NCBI RefSeq assembly: GCF_002217755.1
Contig: NZ_BCFL01000019.1
Coordinates: forward strand, 618,712 to 682,711
DNA from: Streptomyces hyaluromycini
Lineage (GTDB): Bacteria > Actinomycetota > Actinomycetes > Streptomycetales > Streptomycetaceae
DNA: 64,000 bases
Direction: 5' to 3'
Made by a program: the position numbers and the translations under genes. Below the pieces are notes generated by a model that was not told where the DNA came from, searched no databases, and worked only from the letters and a program-made list of their open reading frames with translations. Numbering within the stretch: the first letter of the stretch is position 1; every line of letters begins with the position of its first letter. Below, piece after piece: positions 40,570-49,135 of this stretch.

Positions 40570-40860
40570 ATGGGTATGAAGGACAAGGCCGGCAAGACGC
40601 AGGGACAGGCCAAGCAGAAGATGCACGAGGGCCAGCAGCAGGCGCAGCAGCGCGGCGAGCAGGCCCAGCAGCGCGGCGAGCAAGCCCAGCAGCGCGGCGA
40701 GCAGGCCCGCCAGCAGGGTCAGCAGGCCCGCCAGCAGGGTCAGCAGAGCGGCCGGCAGGCGCAGGAGCGTGGCCGGCAGATTCCTGAGCGCGGTCGTCAG
40801 AACCTGGACGACACCGAGCAGGAGATGCAGGACCGGTTCGACCAGGACTACGACGCGTAG
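40570..40860 (+). CDS. Small hydrophilic heptad-repeat protein (LEA/CsbD-like)
   Basis: A 96-residue, highly hydrophilic protein. The N-terminus MGMKDKAGKTQGQAKQKM recalls CsbD/LEA stress proteins. Residues 24-58 are five heptads (QAQQRGE x3, QARQQGQ x2), encoded by five 21-bp DNA repeats (40639-40743). The acidic end is NLDDTEQEMQDRFDQDY. It is Gln-rich, without hydrophobic core, and probably disordered or forming an amphipathic helix under stress. Start ATG 40570 follows GGGAGTG. A canonical terminator follows. The family link is tentative. Confidence 0.7.
   Translation: MGMKDKAGKTQGQAKQKMHEGQQQAQQRGEQAQQRGEQAQQRGEQARQQGQQARQQGQQSGRQAQERGRQIPERGRQNLDDTEQEMQDRFDQDYDA
40639..40743 (+). repeat. 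21-bp minisatellite x5 inside coding sequence
   Basis: Units start at 40639, 40660, 40681, 40702 and 40723; each encodes seven residues. The first three differ at two or fewer bases, and the last two are identical to each other. Copy number probably varies among strains by slippage. Confidence 0.9.
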
Positions 40861-40890
40861 CCGTTGCACTTGGCTTGGCCGATAAGCGTG

Positions 40891-40930
40891 GGGCGCCCTT
40901 CGTTTCGGAGGGTGCCCTGCGTTTTGTTTT
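40891..40930 (+). terminator. Intrinsic terminator with T-rich tail
   Basis: GGGCGCCCT (40891-40899) pairs with AGGGTGCCC (40909-40917) around a nine-base loop, followed by TGCGTTTTGTTTT. It is one of the few rho-independent terminators with a real T-run in this window. Confidence 0.88.
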
Positions 40931-40963
40931 GGGGTGGTGGCGGTGGGGGGCGGGTGCGGGTCG

Positions 40964-41007
40964 GTGGGGGCTTGTCGCGCAGTTCCCCGCGCCCCTTACG
41001 GGGCGCT
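40964..41007 (+). repeat. Dispersed palindromic repeat, family 1, copy D
   Basis: GTGGGGGCTTGTCGCGCAG then TTCCCCGCGCC and the GCGCCCC-TTAC-GGGGCGC hairpin, nearly identical to copy A. Its hairpin contains the tricorn gene's stop codon (TAA on the minus strand, 40996-40998), so the last codons (MSAP) of that protein come from the repeat. Confidence 0.85.
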
Positions 41008-44000
41008 CATCGGCCTTGGCGGCAGCTTTGGGCGGGAGTGGTTCGGGACCTCGCTGTGGTCCGGGGGGACCGCTGCCGGGTGGTCGGTCAGGAGGTCCAG
41101 GGCGAGTTGGATCGCGTCGTCCATCTCGACGTGGCGGCCCTCCGCCCAGTCCAGGGGGGTGCGCAGGACCTCCAGGTCGGGGGCGACGCCGTGGTTCTCC
41201 ACGGACCAGCCGTAGTCCTCGAACCAGGCCGCGTTCATCGGCACCGTGATCACCGTGCCGTCGCCCAGGCGGTGACGGCCGGTCATGCCGACCACTCCGC
41301 CCCAGGTGCGCTGGCCGACGACCGGGCCGAGCCTCAGCAGCTTGATCGCGGCCGTGATCATGTCGCCGTCGGAGGAGGTGGCCTCGTCGGCGAGCGCGAC
41401 GACCGGGCCGCGCGGGGCGTTGGAGGCGTACGACACCGGCTGGGCGTTCCTCGTCAGGTCCCAGCCGAGGATGGTCCGGGTGAGCTTCTCCACGACGAGT
41501 TCGCTGATGTGGCCACCCGCGTTGCCGCGCACGTCGACGATGAGCGCCGGCCGGGAGACCTCCATCCGCAGATCGCGGTTGAACTGGGCCCAGCCCGAGC
41601 CGCCCATGTCCGGGATGTGCAGGTAGCCGCACTTGCCGCCGCTCATCTCCCGTACCACCTCACGGCGTTTGGCCACCCAGTCCTGGTAGCGCAGCGGCCG
41701 TTCGTCGATCAGCGGGAGGACGGCGACCCGGCGCGGCGGCCCCGACTCGCCCTCGCCCGGGGTGAACGTCAGCTCCACCGTCGTGGCCCCCGCCCCCGCG
41801 AGCAGCGGGAACGGTCCGGTCACCGGGTCCACCGGCCTGCCGTCCACGTGGGTGAGGACCGCGCCCTCCCGGATGCCGGTGCCCGCGAGCGGGGACCGCG
41901 CCTTGGAGTCGGAGGAGTCGCCGGGCAGGATCCGCTTGACCGTCCAGCCGCCGTCCCGGCGTACGAGGTTGGCGCCGAGCAGGCCCTGGAGGCGCTGGTA
42001 GTGCGGCGGGCCCTCGTTGCGGCGGGCCGGGGTGACGTAGGCGTGCGAGGTGCCGAGTTCGCCGAGGACCTCGCGCAGCAGGTCGGCGAACTCGTCGGGG
42101 GAGGCGACCCGTTCGACCAGCGGACGGTACTGGTCGAGCACGCCGTCCCAGTCGATGCCGCACATCCCGGGGTCCCAGAAGTAGTCGCGGATGAGGCGGC
42201 CGGCCTCGGCGTACGCCTGGCGCCACTCGGCGGGCGGGTCGACCTCGTGCAGGATGCGGCGCAGGTCGATCCAGACGGTCGTGTCGCCGTCGCCGGACTC
42301 GGTCGACGGAACGGCCCGCAGCTCGCCCTCGTCGACCACGACCAGCCGGCTGCCGTCGCCGCTGACCGTGAACCAGTCGAGGTGGTCGACGAGTTCGGAC
42401 TTCTTCGCCTTGCTGATGCTGAAGTACTCAAGGGTCGGCCGGCCGCTGGTGTCGGCCGGGTTGACGAAGGTCTCGCCCAGCGCGCCCGAGATCGGCCAGC
42501 GCAGCCAGACCAGTCCGCCGCCCGCGACCGGGTACAGCGTCGAGTACTTGGAGGCGGTGACCGGGAACGGGGTCACCCGGCTCTCCAGGCCCTCCACCTC
42601 GACCGTCACCGCGCTGCCGTCGCCGGGCTCCTCGTCCTCGACGGGGTCCAGGCCGCCCGCGGCCGGGCGTCCGTCCGGGTTGAGGGCGAAGGGGGAGGGG
42701 GTCGCCGAGGAGAGCGGGACCAGGTAGGGGCGGCAGCCGAGCGGGAACGACAGGTCGCCGGTGTGGACGTCGTACACCGGGTCGAAGCCGCGCCAGGAGA
42801 GGAACGCGAGGTAGCGGCCGTCGCGGGTGAAGACCGGGTTCTCGTCCTCGAAGCGGCCGTTGGTGACGTCGATGACGTGCCGGTCGCTGATGCGGGCCAT
42901 CTTGATCTGCCGCAGCGACCTGCCGATGCCCGGATGCGACCAGGTCAACCATGATCCGTCGGGCGAGAAGGCCAGATCACGGACCGGTCCATTGATCGAC
43001 TGGATCAACTCGGTGACCACGTCGTCGGAGTCCGCACCGTCAACGGAGTCAATGTCGGCAGGCTCGGCGGCATCAACCTGGTCAATGCCGTCAACACCGT
43101 CAATGCTGTCAACAGAATCAACAGAATCAACAGAATCAACGGAATCGGCGGAACTCTCGACGACCTCGACCTCCTCGGCCACGTCGATGAGCAGCAGCCG
43201 GCCGTCGTGGGCCGCCACGGCCAGCCGTTCGCCCAGTGGGTCCGAGACCAGTTCGAGCACCCGGCCCAGTCGGCCGGAGGCCAGCCGGCGCGGTGGGCGG
43301 GCGCCGGTCGCCCGGGGCAGGTGGGCGATCTCGACGGCGTCCTCGCCCCCCGCGTCCGTGACGTACGCGATCTGCCCGGTCGAGCCGAGCATCTCCGGGA
43401 GCCGCACCCGTACCCCCGGCGTGTCGGCGATGGTGCGGGCCGGGCCGTCGCGGTGGGTGAGCCAGTACAGGCTGCCGCGTACGACGACGGCGCTGGCCCG
43501 GCCCGTCTCGTCGACGGAGACGCCGTCGACGTGCTGGGCAGCGGGCACCTGGTAGGGGCGGCGCCCCGCCCGGGGCCCGGAGAGGTGTACGTCGAGCCTG
43601 CGCGGTGTCGCGTCCGGGCCGAGGTCGTCGACCAGCCACAGGTCGCCCGCGCACTGGTAGACGACCCTGGTTCCGTCGCTGGCGGCGTGCCGGGCGTAGA
43701 AGGCGTCGTGGTCGGTGTGCCGGCGCAGGTCGGAGCCGTCGTGGGCGCAGGAGTAGAGGTTGCCGACGCCCTCGTGGTCGGAGAGGAAGGCGATCCGGCC
43801 GCCGACGAACATCGGGGAGCACAGATGTCCGCCGATGCCTTCGAGCAGCCGCTGCCCGTGCAGCCACAGCCGGCCCATGGCGCCGCCCCGGTAGCGCTTC
43901 CAGCCGGCCGGTTCGTGCGGTGGGGTGCCGGTGAGCAGCAGGGTCCTGCGCTCGTCCGCGATGTCGGCGACCTGGATGTCGGCGACCGGGCCCCAGGGCA

Positions 44001-44397
44001 GCTTGCGGCCCGGGTCGCCGTCGGGGGAGACCTTGTAGGCCCAGGTGAAGTAGGAGAAGGGCTGCCCGTGCGAGGCGACCGCCAGGATGTCGGTTCTGCC
44101 TTCCGCGTCGGGCGGAGTCCAGCCGCACACCTGGGTGTCGGCGCTGCCCCAGTACGTCAGCTGCCGGCCGGGCCCGCCGTCGACGTCGACCAGGTGGATC
44201 TCGGGCACCAGGCTGCGCCAGCTCGTGTACGCGATCCGGCGGCCGTCCGGCGAGAAACGGGGGTGGCCGACCTTGGTGCGGTCGACGGTGAGCCGCCAGG
44301 CGCGGCCCGGGGTGTCGAGCGAGGTCAGCCAGAGGTCGTCCTCGGCCACGAAGCACAGCAGATCACCGTGGAGGTGCGGCAGGCGCAGATAGCTCAC
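40996..44397 (-). CDS. Tricorn protease (S41 family)
   Basis: A 1133-residue cytosolic peptidase that trims oligopeptides released by proteases such as the proteasome. Order: beta-propellers (residues about 1-640; PRFSPDGRRIAYTSW and similar blades), a C1 helical domain with catalytic His about 785 (GTSHAYVTPAR), a PDZ domain (about 830-900) and the S41 core with nucleophile Ser about 1009 (EATSSDGDMI). GTG 44397 is chosen because SYLRLPHLHGDLLCF is the usual N-terminus; the spacing of GGGGAG is tight. An Asp/Ser/Val repeat (about residues 417-445) interrupts the propellers. It is divergent from a TetR gene. Confidence 0.93.
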   Translation of the reverse strand: MSYLRLPHLHGDLLCFVAEDDLWLTSLDTPGRAWRLTVDRTKVGHPRFSPDGRRIAYTSWRSLVPEIHLVDVDGGPGRQLTYWGSADTQVCGWTPPDAEGRTDILAVASHGQPFSYFTWAYKVSPDGDPGRKLPWGPVADIQVADIADERRTLLLTGTPPHEPAGWKRYRGGAMGRLWLHGQRLLEGIGGHLCSPMFVGGRIAFLSDHEGVGNLYSCAHDGSDLRRHTDHDAFYARHAASDGTRVVYQCAGDLWLVDDLGPDATPRRLDVHLSGPRAGRRPYQVPAAQHVDGVSVDETGRASAVVVRGSLYWLTHRDGPARTIADTPGVRVRLPEMLGSTGQIAYVTDAGGEDAVEIAHLPRATGARPPRRLASGRLGRVLELVSDPLGERLAVAAHDGRLLLIDVAEEVEVVESSADSVDSVDSVDSVDSIDGVDGIDQVDAAEPADIDSVDGADSDDVVTELIQSINGPVRDLAFSPDGSWLTWSHPGIGRSLRQIKMARISDRHVIDVTNGRFEDENPVFTRDGRYLAFLSWRGFDPVYDVHTGDLSFPLGCRPYLVPLSSATPSPFALNPDGRPAAGGLDPVEDEEPGDGSAVTVEVEGLESRVTPFPVTASKYSTLYPVAGGGLVWLRWPISGALGETFVNPADTSGRPTLEYFSISKAKKSELVDHLDWFTVSGDGSRLVVVDEGELRAVPSTESGDGDTTVWIDLRRILHEVDPPAEWRQAYAEAGRLIRDYFWDPGMCGIDWDGVLDQYRPLVERVASPDEFADLLREVLGELGTSHAYVTPARRNEGPPHYQRLQGLLGANLVRRDGGWTVKRILPGDSSDSKARSPLAGTGIREGAVLTHVDGRPVDPVTGPFPLLAGAGATTVELTFTPGEGESGPPRRVAVLPLIDERPLRYQDWVAKRREVVREMSGGKCGYLHIPDMGGSGWAQFNRDLRMEVSRPALIVDVRGNAGGHISELVVEKLTRTILGWDLTRNAQPVSYASNAPRGPVVALADEATSSDGDMITAAIKLLRLGPVVGQRTWGGVVGMTGRHRLGDGTVITVPMNAAWFEDYGWSVENHGVAPDLEVLRTPLDWAEGRHVEMDDAIQLALDLLTDHPAAVPPDHSEVPNHSRPKLPPRPMSAP
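43070..43150 (-). repeat. 9-bp minisatellite in tricorn gene (Asp-Ser-Val repeat)
   Basis: Repeats of GTCAACNNN and ATCAACAGA type give a locally A/T-richer patch. On the minus strand they encode SVDSVDSVDSVDSIDG followed by VDGIDQVD. The position between propeller blades suggests an exposed, tolerant loop. Confidence 0.8.
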
Positions 44398-44478
44398 CTC
44401 CCCATGCTTTTCCGGGGGAGGGAGGCCAGCAACTCGTGGGAACTCACGGATTTCCCGGCCACGTGAGACAGCACACGT

Positions 44479-44493
44479 ACGAAACGGTTTCGT
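44479..44493. promoter_or_regulatory. 15-bp palindrome, candidate TetR operator
   Basis: ACGAAAC-G-GTTTCGT, a perfect dyad in the 167-base region between tricorn and TetR genes. It abuts a -10-like TATCTT (44511-44516) at the correct distance for the dyad to overlap the -35 of the TetR promoter. It fits autorepression by the TetR protein. Confidence 0.65.
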
Positions 44494-44564
44494 TTCTGTA
44501 GATCGCAGGGTATCTTCGAGATGTACGCACGAAGGTGTCCATGGAGCGGTGAAGGGTGAGTGGC

Positions 44565-45170
44565 ATGACTGAGGTCGCAACGGCGCGTCGCAGTCGGATC
44601 ACGCCCGAGCGCGAGGCCGAGCTGTACGAGGCCGTGCTCGACCTGCTCCGTGAGGTCGGCTACGACGCCCTCACCATGGACGCCGTCGCCGCCCGCACCA
44701 AGTCCAGCAAGGCCACCCTCTACCGCCAGTGGGGCGGCAAGGCCGAGCTGGTGGCCAGGGCGGTGCGGTACCAGAAGCCGGGTGCCGCGTTCGACGAGAT
44801 CGACACCGGGTCGCTCCGCGGCGACCTGCACGCCCTCACGATGCGCTCGGACGACTGCGAGATGGAGCAGAACGCCGGGCTGATGCGCGCGCTCGCCATG
44901 GCGGTCCACGGCAACCCGGACCTCCTGAAGGCGTTCAAGGAGCATCTGATCGAGCCCGAGATGGCCCAGTTCCGCCAGGTGCTGCAACGGGCGGTCGACC
45001 GGGGTGAGATCCGGGCGGACAACCCGGCGATCGAATTCCTGATGCACATGATGATCGGCGGGTTCGCCGCTCGCAGCCTGATCGACGAGCAGCCGCCCAC
45101 CCAGACCTTCGTGCTGTCGTACATCGACGCCGTGGTGCTCCCCGCCCTCGGCGCACCCGTCACCTGCTGA
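44565..45170 (+). CDS. TetR-family transcriptional regulator
   Basis: A 201-residue repressor. Helix-turn-helix: LYEAVLDLLREVGYDALTMDAVAARTKSSKATLYRQWGGKAELV in sections (residues about 18-60). The C-terminal domain (about 75-201) matches the TetR_C_11 type. Start ATG 44565 has AGGG eight bases upstream; GTG 44556 is an alternative. The next gene, 124 bases downstream on the same strand, is an MMPL exporter, so this is a regulator/pump pair comparable to ActII-ORF1 with its pumps (family knowledge). A palindrome upstream is its probable operator. Confidence 0.9.
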   Translation: MTEVATARRSRITPEREAELYEAVLDLLREVGYDALTMDAVAARTKSSKATLYRQWGGKAELVARAVRYQKPGAAFDEIDTGSLRGDLHALTMRSDDCEMEQNAGLMRALAMAVHGNPDLLKAFKEHLIEPEMAQFRQVLQRAVDRGEIRADNPAIEFLMHMMIGGFAARSLIDEQPPTQTFVLSYIDAVVLPALGAPVTC

Positions 45171-45294
45171 CGACTCCCCACAGCCAGCCCACCTGACGTC
45201 TCCGTTCACGTCGTCGGGCCGATCACGCCTGCTCCCCACCAGGCCGATCACCCCTGCCCTGAAAACCCCACGACCTGACCGGGAGTACGCCTTC

Positions 45295-47508
45295 GTGGCC
45301 ACGTTCCTCTACAAACTCGGCCGGCTCGCCTTTCGGCGTCGGCACTTCGTCGCCCTCATATGGGTGGCGCTGCTGACGCTGGCGGGCGTCGCCGCGGCCA
45401 GTGCCCCCACCGCCGGCAGCACCTCCTTCTCCATCCCCGGAACCGAGGCCCAGAAGGCCTTCGACCTGCTGGACCAGCGCTTCCCCGGCTCCAGCTCCGA
45501 CGGCGCCACCGCACGCGTGGTCTTCAAGGCGCCGGCCGGCGAGAAGATGACGGACAAGCTCAACAAGGCCGCCGTCAAGAAGACCGTGAAGGAACTGGCC
45601 GACGGCTCGGAGGTCACCTCCGTCACCGACCCCTACAAGCAGCACGCCGTCAGCAAGGACGGCACGGTCGCCTACGCCTCGGTGCGCTACGACGTCTCCG
45701 GCACGGAGCTCAAGGACTCCTCCCGCAACGCGCTGGAGGCGGCCGGGCACGACGCCCAGAAGGCCGGGCTGACCGTCGAGGTCGGCGGTGACGCGCTCCA
45801 GGCCGGAGCCGAGGCGGGAGGCGCCGGTGAGGCCATCGGTCTCGCCATCGCCGCCGTCGTGCTCGTCATCACCCTGGGCTCGCTGGTCGCGGCCGGACTG
45901 CCGCTGCTGACGGCGATCATCGGCGTCGGCATCGGCGTCTCCACCATCACCGCCCTCGCCAAGACGCTCGACCTCGGTGACACCACCTCCACACTGGCGC
46001 TGATGATCGGTCTCGCGGTCGGCATCGACTACGCGCTGTTCATCGTCTCCCGCTACCGCGGCGAACTGGCCGAGGGCCGCGACCGCGAGGAAGCGGTCGG
46101 CCGCGCCGCCGGCACGGCCGGCTCGGCGGTGGTCTTCGCGGGCCTCACGGTCGTGATCGCGCTGGCGGGCCTCTCGGTCGTCGGCGTGCCGATGCTGACG
46201 AAGATGGGCCTCGCGGCGGCGGGCACGGTCGTGGTCTCCGTCCTCATCGCGCTGACCATGATCCCGGCGATGCTCGGATACGCGGGCCGGCGGGTCAGGG
46301 CCGTGGGCGAGAAGCGCCGGCCGCACGCCGCTGCCGCCCGGCAGGACAAGCCCGGCCTCGGCGCCCGTTGGGCGAGCTTCGTGGTCCGCCGCCCGGCAGC
46401 CGTGCTGCTGCTCGGCGTGGTCGGACTGGGCACGATCGCCCTCCCGGCCTCCCAGCTGGAACTGGGCCTGCCCGACGACGGCTCGCAGCCCACGTCCACC
46501 ACCCAGCGCCGGGCGTACGACCTGCTGTCGGAGGGCTTCGGCCCCGGCTTCAACGGGCCCCTGATGATCGTGGTCGACGCCAAGGACAGCGACGCCCCCA
46601 AGGCCGCGGCCACCAAGGTGGCCGACGAGATCAAGGGTCTGAAGGACGTCGTGACGGTGACCCCGGCGGCGTTCAACAAGGCCGGCGACACCGCGACGAT
46701 CACGGTGATCCCGGACTCCAAGCCGTCCTCGGTGCAGACCGAGGACCTGGTGCACGCCATCCGCGACCAGGGCGCCGGCGTCAAGGCCGACACCGGCGCG
46801 CAGGTCCTGGTCACCGGCACCACCGCGATGAACATCGACTTCTCGCAGAAGCTCAACGACGCGCTGGTCCCGTACCTGGCGCTGGTGGTCGGCCTCGCCT
46901 TCCTCCTCCTGATCGCGGTCTTCCGCTCCGTCCTGGTCCCGCTGAAGGCGGCCCTCGGCTTCCTGCTCAGCGTGCTCGCCGCGCTCGGCGCCGTCGTCGC
47001 GGTCTTCCAGTGGGGCTGGCTCGGCGGCCTGCTCGGCGTCGAGCAGACCGGCCCGATCATGTCGATGATGCCGATCTTCATGGTGGGCGTGGTCTTCGGT
47101 CTCGCCATGGACTACGAGGTGTTCCTCGTGACCCGGATGCGGGAGGCGTACGTCCACGGCGAGACGCCCGGCCAGGCCGTGGTGACCGGCTTCCGGCACA
47201 GCTCGCGGGTCGTGGCCGCCGCCGCGATCATCATGATGTCCGTCTTCAGCGGCTTCATCACGTCCAGCGAGTCCATGATCAAGATGATCGGCTTCGGCCT
47301 CGCCATCGCCGTCTTCTTCGACGCGTTCGTCGTCCGGATGGCGATCGTCCCGGCGGTGCTCGCGCTGCTCGGCAAGCGTGCCTGGTGGCTGCCGAAGTGG
47401 CTGGACCGCGCGCTGCCCAACGTCGACGTCGAGGGCGAGGGCCTGCGCGCCCTGTCCGACGAGAACGCCGGCAAGGATGACGAGGACCGGGAGCTGGTAC
47501 GCGCCTGA
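45295..47508 (+). CDS. MMPL/RND-family exporter
   Basis: A 737-residue proton-driven exporter of lipids or drugs with two repeats of six helices. Helix 1 (about 20-37) precedes an extracytoplasmic domain (about 38-175). Helices 2-6 contain GLAVGIDYALFIVSRYRGEL (about 238-257), whose Asp-Tyr pair couples to protons. The second half mirrors it with GVVFGLAMDYEVFLVTRMRE (about 600-620). Start GTG 45295 has GGGAG nine bases upstream. The TetR gene upstream probably represses it. A stem-loop follows the stop. Confidence 0.93.
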   Translation: MATFLYKLGRLAFRRRHFVALIWVALLTLAGVAAASAPTAGSTSFSIPGTEAQKAFDLLDQRFPGSSSDGATARVVFKAPAGEKMTDKLNKAAVKKTVKELADGSEVTSVTDPYKQHAVSKDGTVAYASVRYDVSGTELKDSSRNALEAAGHDAQKAGLTVEVGGDALQAGAEAGGAGEAIGLAIAAVVLVITLGSLVAAGLPLLTAIIGVGIGVSTITALAKTLDLGDTTSTLALMIGLAVGIDYALFIVSRYRGELAEGRDREEAVGRAAGTAGSAVVFAGLTVVIALAGLSVVGVPMLTKMGLAAAGTVVVSVLIALTMIPAMLGYAGRRVRAVGEKRRPHAAAARQDKPGLGARWASFVVRRPAAVLLLGVVGLGTIALPASQLELGLPDDGSQPTSTTQRRAYDLLSEGFGPGFNGPLMIVVDAKDSDAPKAAATKVADEIKGLKDVVTVTPAAFNKAGDTATITVIPDSKPSSVQTEDLVHAIRDQGAGVKADTGAQVLVTGTTAMNIDFSQKLNDALVPYLALVVGLAFLLLIAVFRSVLVPLKAALGFLLSVLAALGAVVAVFQWGWLGGLLGVEQTGPIMSMMPIFMVGVVFGLAMDYEVFLVTRMREAYVHGETPGQAVVTGFRHSSRVVAAAAIIMMSVFSGFITSSESMIKMIGFGLAIAVFFDAFVVRMAIVPAVLALLGKRAWWLPKWLDRALPNVDVEGEGLRALSDENAGKDDEDRELVRA

Positions 47509-47528
47509 CACAGGGCGCACGACAGACC

Positions 47529-47567
47529 GCCGGTGAGGGTCCGTGGGGACGGGGCGCCCTCACCGGC
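47529..47567 (+). terminator. Terminator hairpin after MMPL gene
   Basis: GCCGGTGAGGG (47529-47539) and CCCTCACCGGC (47557-47567) form a perfect 11-bp stem with a 17-base loop, 20 bases after the stop. Confidence 0.75.
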
Positions 47568-47649
47568 TTCCTCGTGCCGTGACCGCCCCGGCGCCGCGCC
47601 CCGCGTTAACCACTCGCCGTCACTTCCCCGGCTTGGCTAGCGTGCCCCC

Positions 47650-48171
47650 ATGACGACGACAGCCGCCACTGACGCCGATGCCCAGGGCTCCGGTGCCCAT
47701 CCTCGTTTCGCCGCCGCCCTGGAGGAGCTGGGCCTCGGGGAACTGACCTCGCGGATCCGGCGGTTCCCGGACGCGACCCGTACCGCGGCCGAGGCCGCCG
47801 CGGCGGTCGGCTGCGAGCTGAGCGAGATCTGCAAGTCACTGATCTTCGCGGCCGACGGGGTGCCGGTGCTGGTGCTGATGGACGGCGCCTCCCGGGTCGA
47901 CGTGGAACTGGTCCGCAAGGAACTCGGCGCCGGGAAGGTGACCCGGGCCAAGGCGGACGTCGTACGCGAGACGACCGGGTACGCCATCGGCGGCGTGCCG
48001 CCCTTCGGACACCGGACGCACACGCGCGTGCTCGCCGACCGGGCACTGCTGCGGCACGACCTGGTGTGGGCCGCGGCCGGCAACCCCCACGCCGTCTTCC
48101 CGATCGCGCCCGCCGCCCTGGTGGAGCACGCCGGCGCCACCGTCGTGGACGTGCGCGAGCCCACCGCGTGA
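47650..48171 (+). CDS. YbaK/ProX-type aminoacyl-tRNA deacylase
   Basis: A 173-residue trans-editing protein that hydrolyses mischarged tRNAs. The N-terminal helix is followed by CELSEICKSLIFAADGVPVLVLMDGASRVD (in parts, about 57-86), where the Lys of the C-K-S-L motif is the conserved catalytic-site Lys, and GYAIGGVPPFGH (about 115-126), the substrate loop. ATG 47650 is the start. Its stop overlaps the EamA gene (GTGA). The specific tRNA (Cys-tRNA-Pro or other) cannot be assigned from sequence. Confidence 0.92.
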   Translation: MTTTAATDADAQGSGAHPRFAAALEELGLGELTSRIRRFPDATRTAAEAAAAVGCELSEICKSLIFAADGVPVLVLMDGASRVDVELVRKELGAGKVTRAKADVVRETTGYAIGGVPPFGHRTHTRVLADRALLRHDLVWAAAGNPHAVFPIAPAALVEHAGATVVDVREPTA

Positions 48172-49013
48172 CCCCACTGGTCACCGCGGCCGTCCTGCTC
48201 GCCGCGGTCACCCACGCCGGCTGGAACGCCATCGCCCACCGGATCACCGACAAACTCGTCGGCTCCTCGCTGATCGCCGGCGGAGGCGTGCTGATCGGGC
48301 TGCTGCTGATGCCGTTCACCGCCGTACCGGCGGCCGGCGCATGGCCGTACCTGATCGCCTCCGCGGTCGTCCATGTCGCCTACTTCGCGCTGCTGATGCT
48401 CTCCTTCCGGCTCGGGGACTTCGGGCAGGCGTACCCGATCGCGCGCGGCACCGCCCCGCTGCTGGTGACGCTGTTCGCCGCCGTGTTCGCGCACGAGGTG
48501 CCCGACGCCCCGGCGGCCGCGGGCATCGCCGTGTCCTGCGCCGGGCTCACCGGGGTCGCCCTGTGGGGCCTGCGCGGCCGCCGCCCCGACTGGACGGCGA
48601 TCGGGGCCGCCCTCGCCACCGGCCTGACGATCGCCGCGTACACCGTCCTGGACGGCCTCGGGGTCCGGGCCTCGGGATCCTCCGTGGGCTACATCGCCTG
48701 GCTGATGGCCCTGCAAGGGCTCGTGATCCCGGCGTACGCCCTGTACCGCAGACGCGGCGAACTGCTCACCGCGGCCCGCCCGTTCGCGGCCCTGGGGCTG
48801 TTCGGCGCCCTGCTGTCCGTCTTCGCCTACGGACTGGTCCTTTGGGCACAGACCCGCGCCGAACTGGCACCGGTCGCCGCGCTGCGCGAGTCGTCGATCA
48901 TCGTCGGGGCGGCCATCGGCGCGGTCTTCTTCAAGGAGCGGTTCGGGGCGCCCAGGATCGCGGCGGCCGGTCTGGTGGTCGTCGGGATCGGGCTGATGCT
49001 GCACGCCGGGTAG
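48168..49013 (+). CDS. EamA/DMT-superfamily transporter
   Basis: A 281-residue, roughly ten-helix membrane protein of the drug/metabolite transporter superfamily, with two EamA repeats (about residues 3-130 and 145-280). Examples are AHEVPDAPAAAGIAVSCAGLTGVALWG (in parts) and the matching end FFKERFGAPRIAAAGLVVVGIGLM. GTG 48168 overlaps the YbaK stop by four bases, so the two are coupled. No signal for substrate; amino-acid or metabolite export is common in the family. Confidence 0.9.
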   Translation: MTPLVTAAVLLAAVTHAGWNAIAHRITDKLVGSSLIAGGGVLIGLLLMPFTAVPAAGAWPYLIASAVVHVAYFALLMLSFRLGDFGQAYPIARGTAPLLVTLFAAVFAHEVPDAPAAAGIAVSCAGLTGVALWGLRGRRPDWTAIGAALATGLTIAAYTVLDGLGVRASGSSVGYIAWLMALQGLVIPAYALYRRRGELLTAARPFAALGLFGALLSVFAYGLVLWAQTRAELAPVAALRESSIIVGAAIGAVFFKERFGAPRIAAAGLVVVGIGLMLHAG

Positions 49014-49135
49014 TGCGTCAGTTCACCGGACTTGCCGTTGCCTTGACGAACCGTTCCTCGAACGTTCAGCCGACCACCTGTGCCCGGGTTGTGTGTTCTC
49101 CATAAAGTCCCTGCGGGTTGCGGAAGAAGGGACGC

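Noticed and set aside
43070..43150. CRISPR-like array
   Set aside because: The repeats are 9 bases, lack spacers and are in frame within tricorn protease; no cas genes are present. No CRISPR array was found anywhere in the window.
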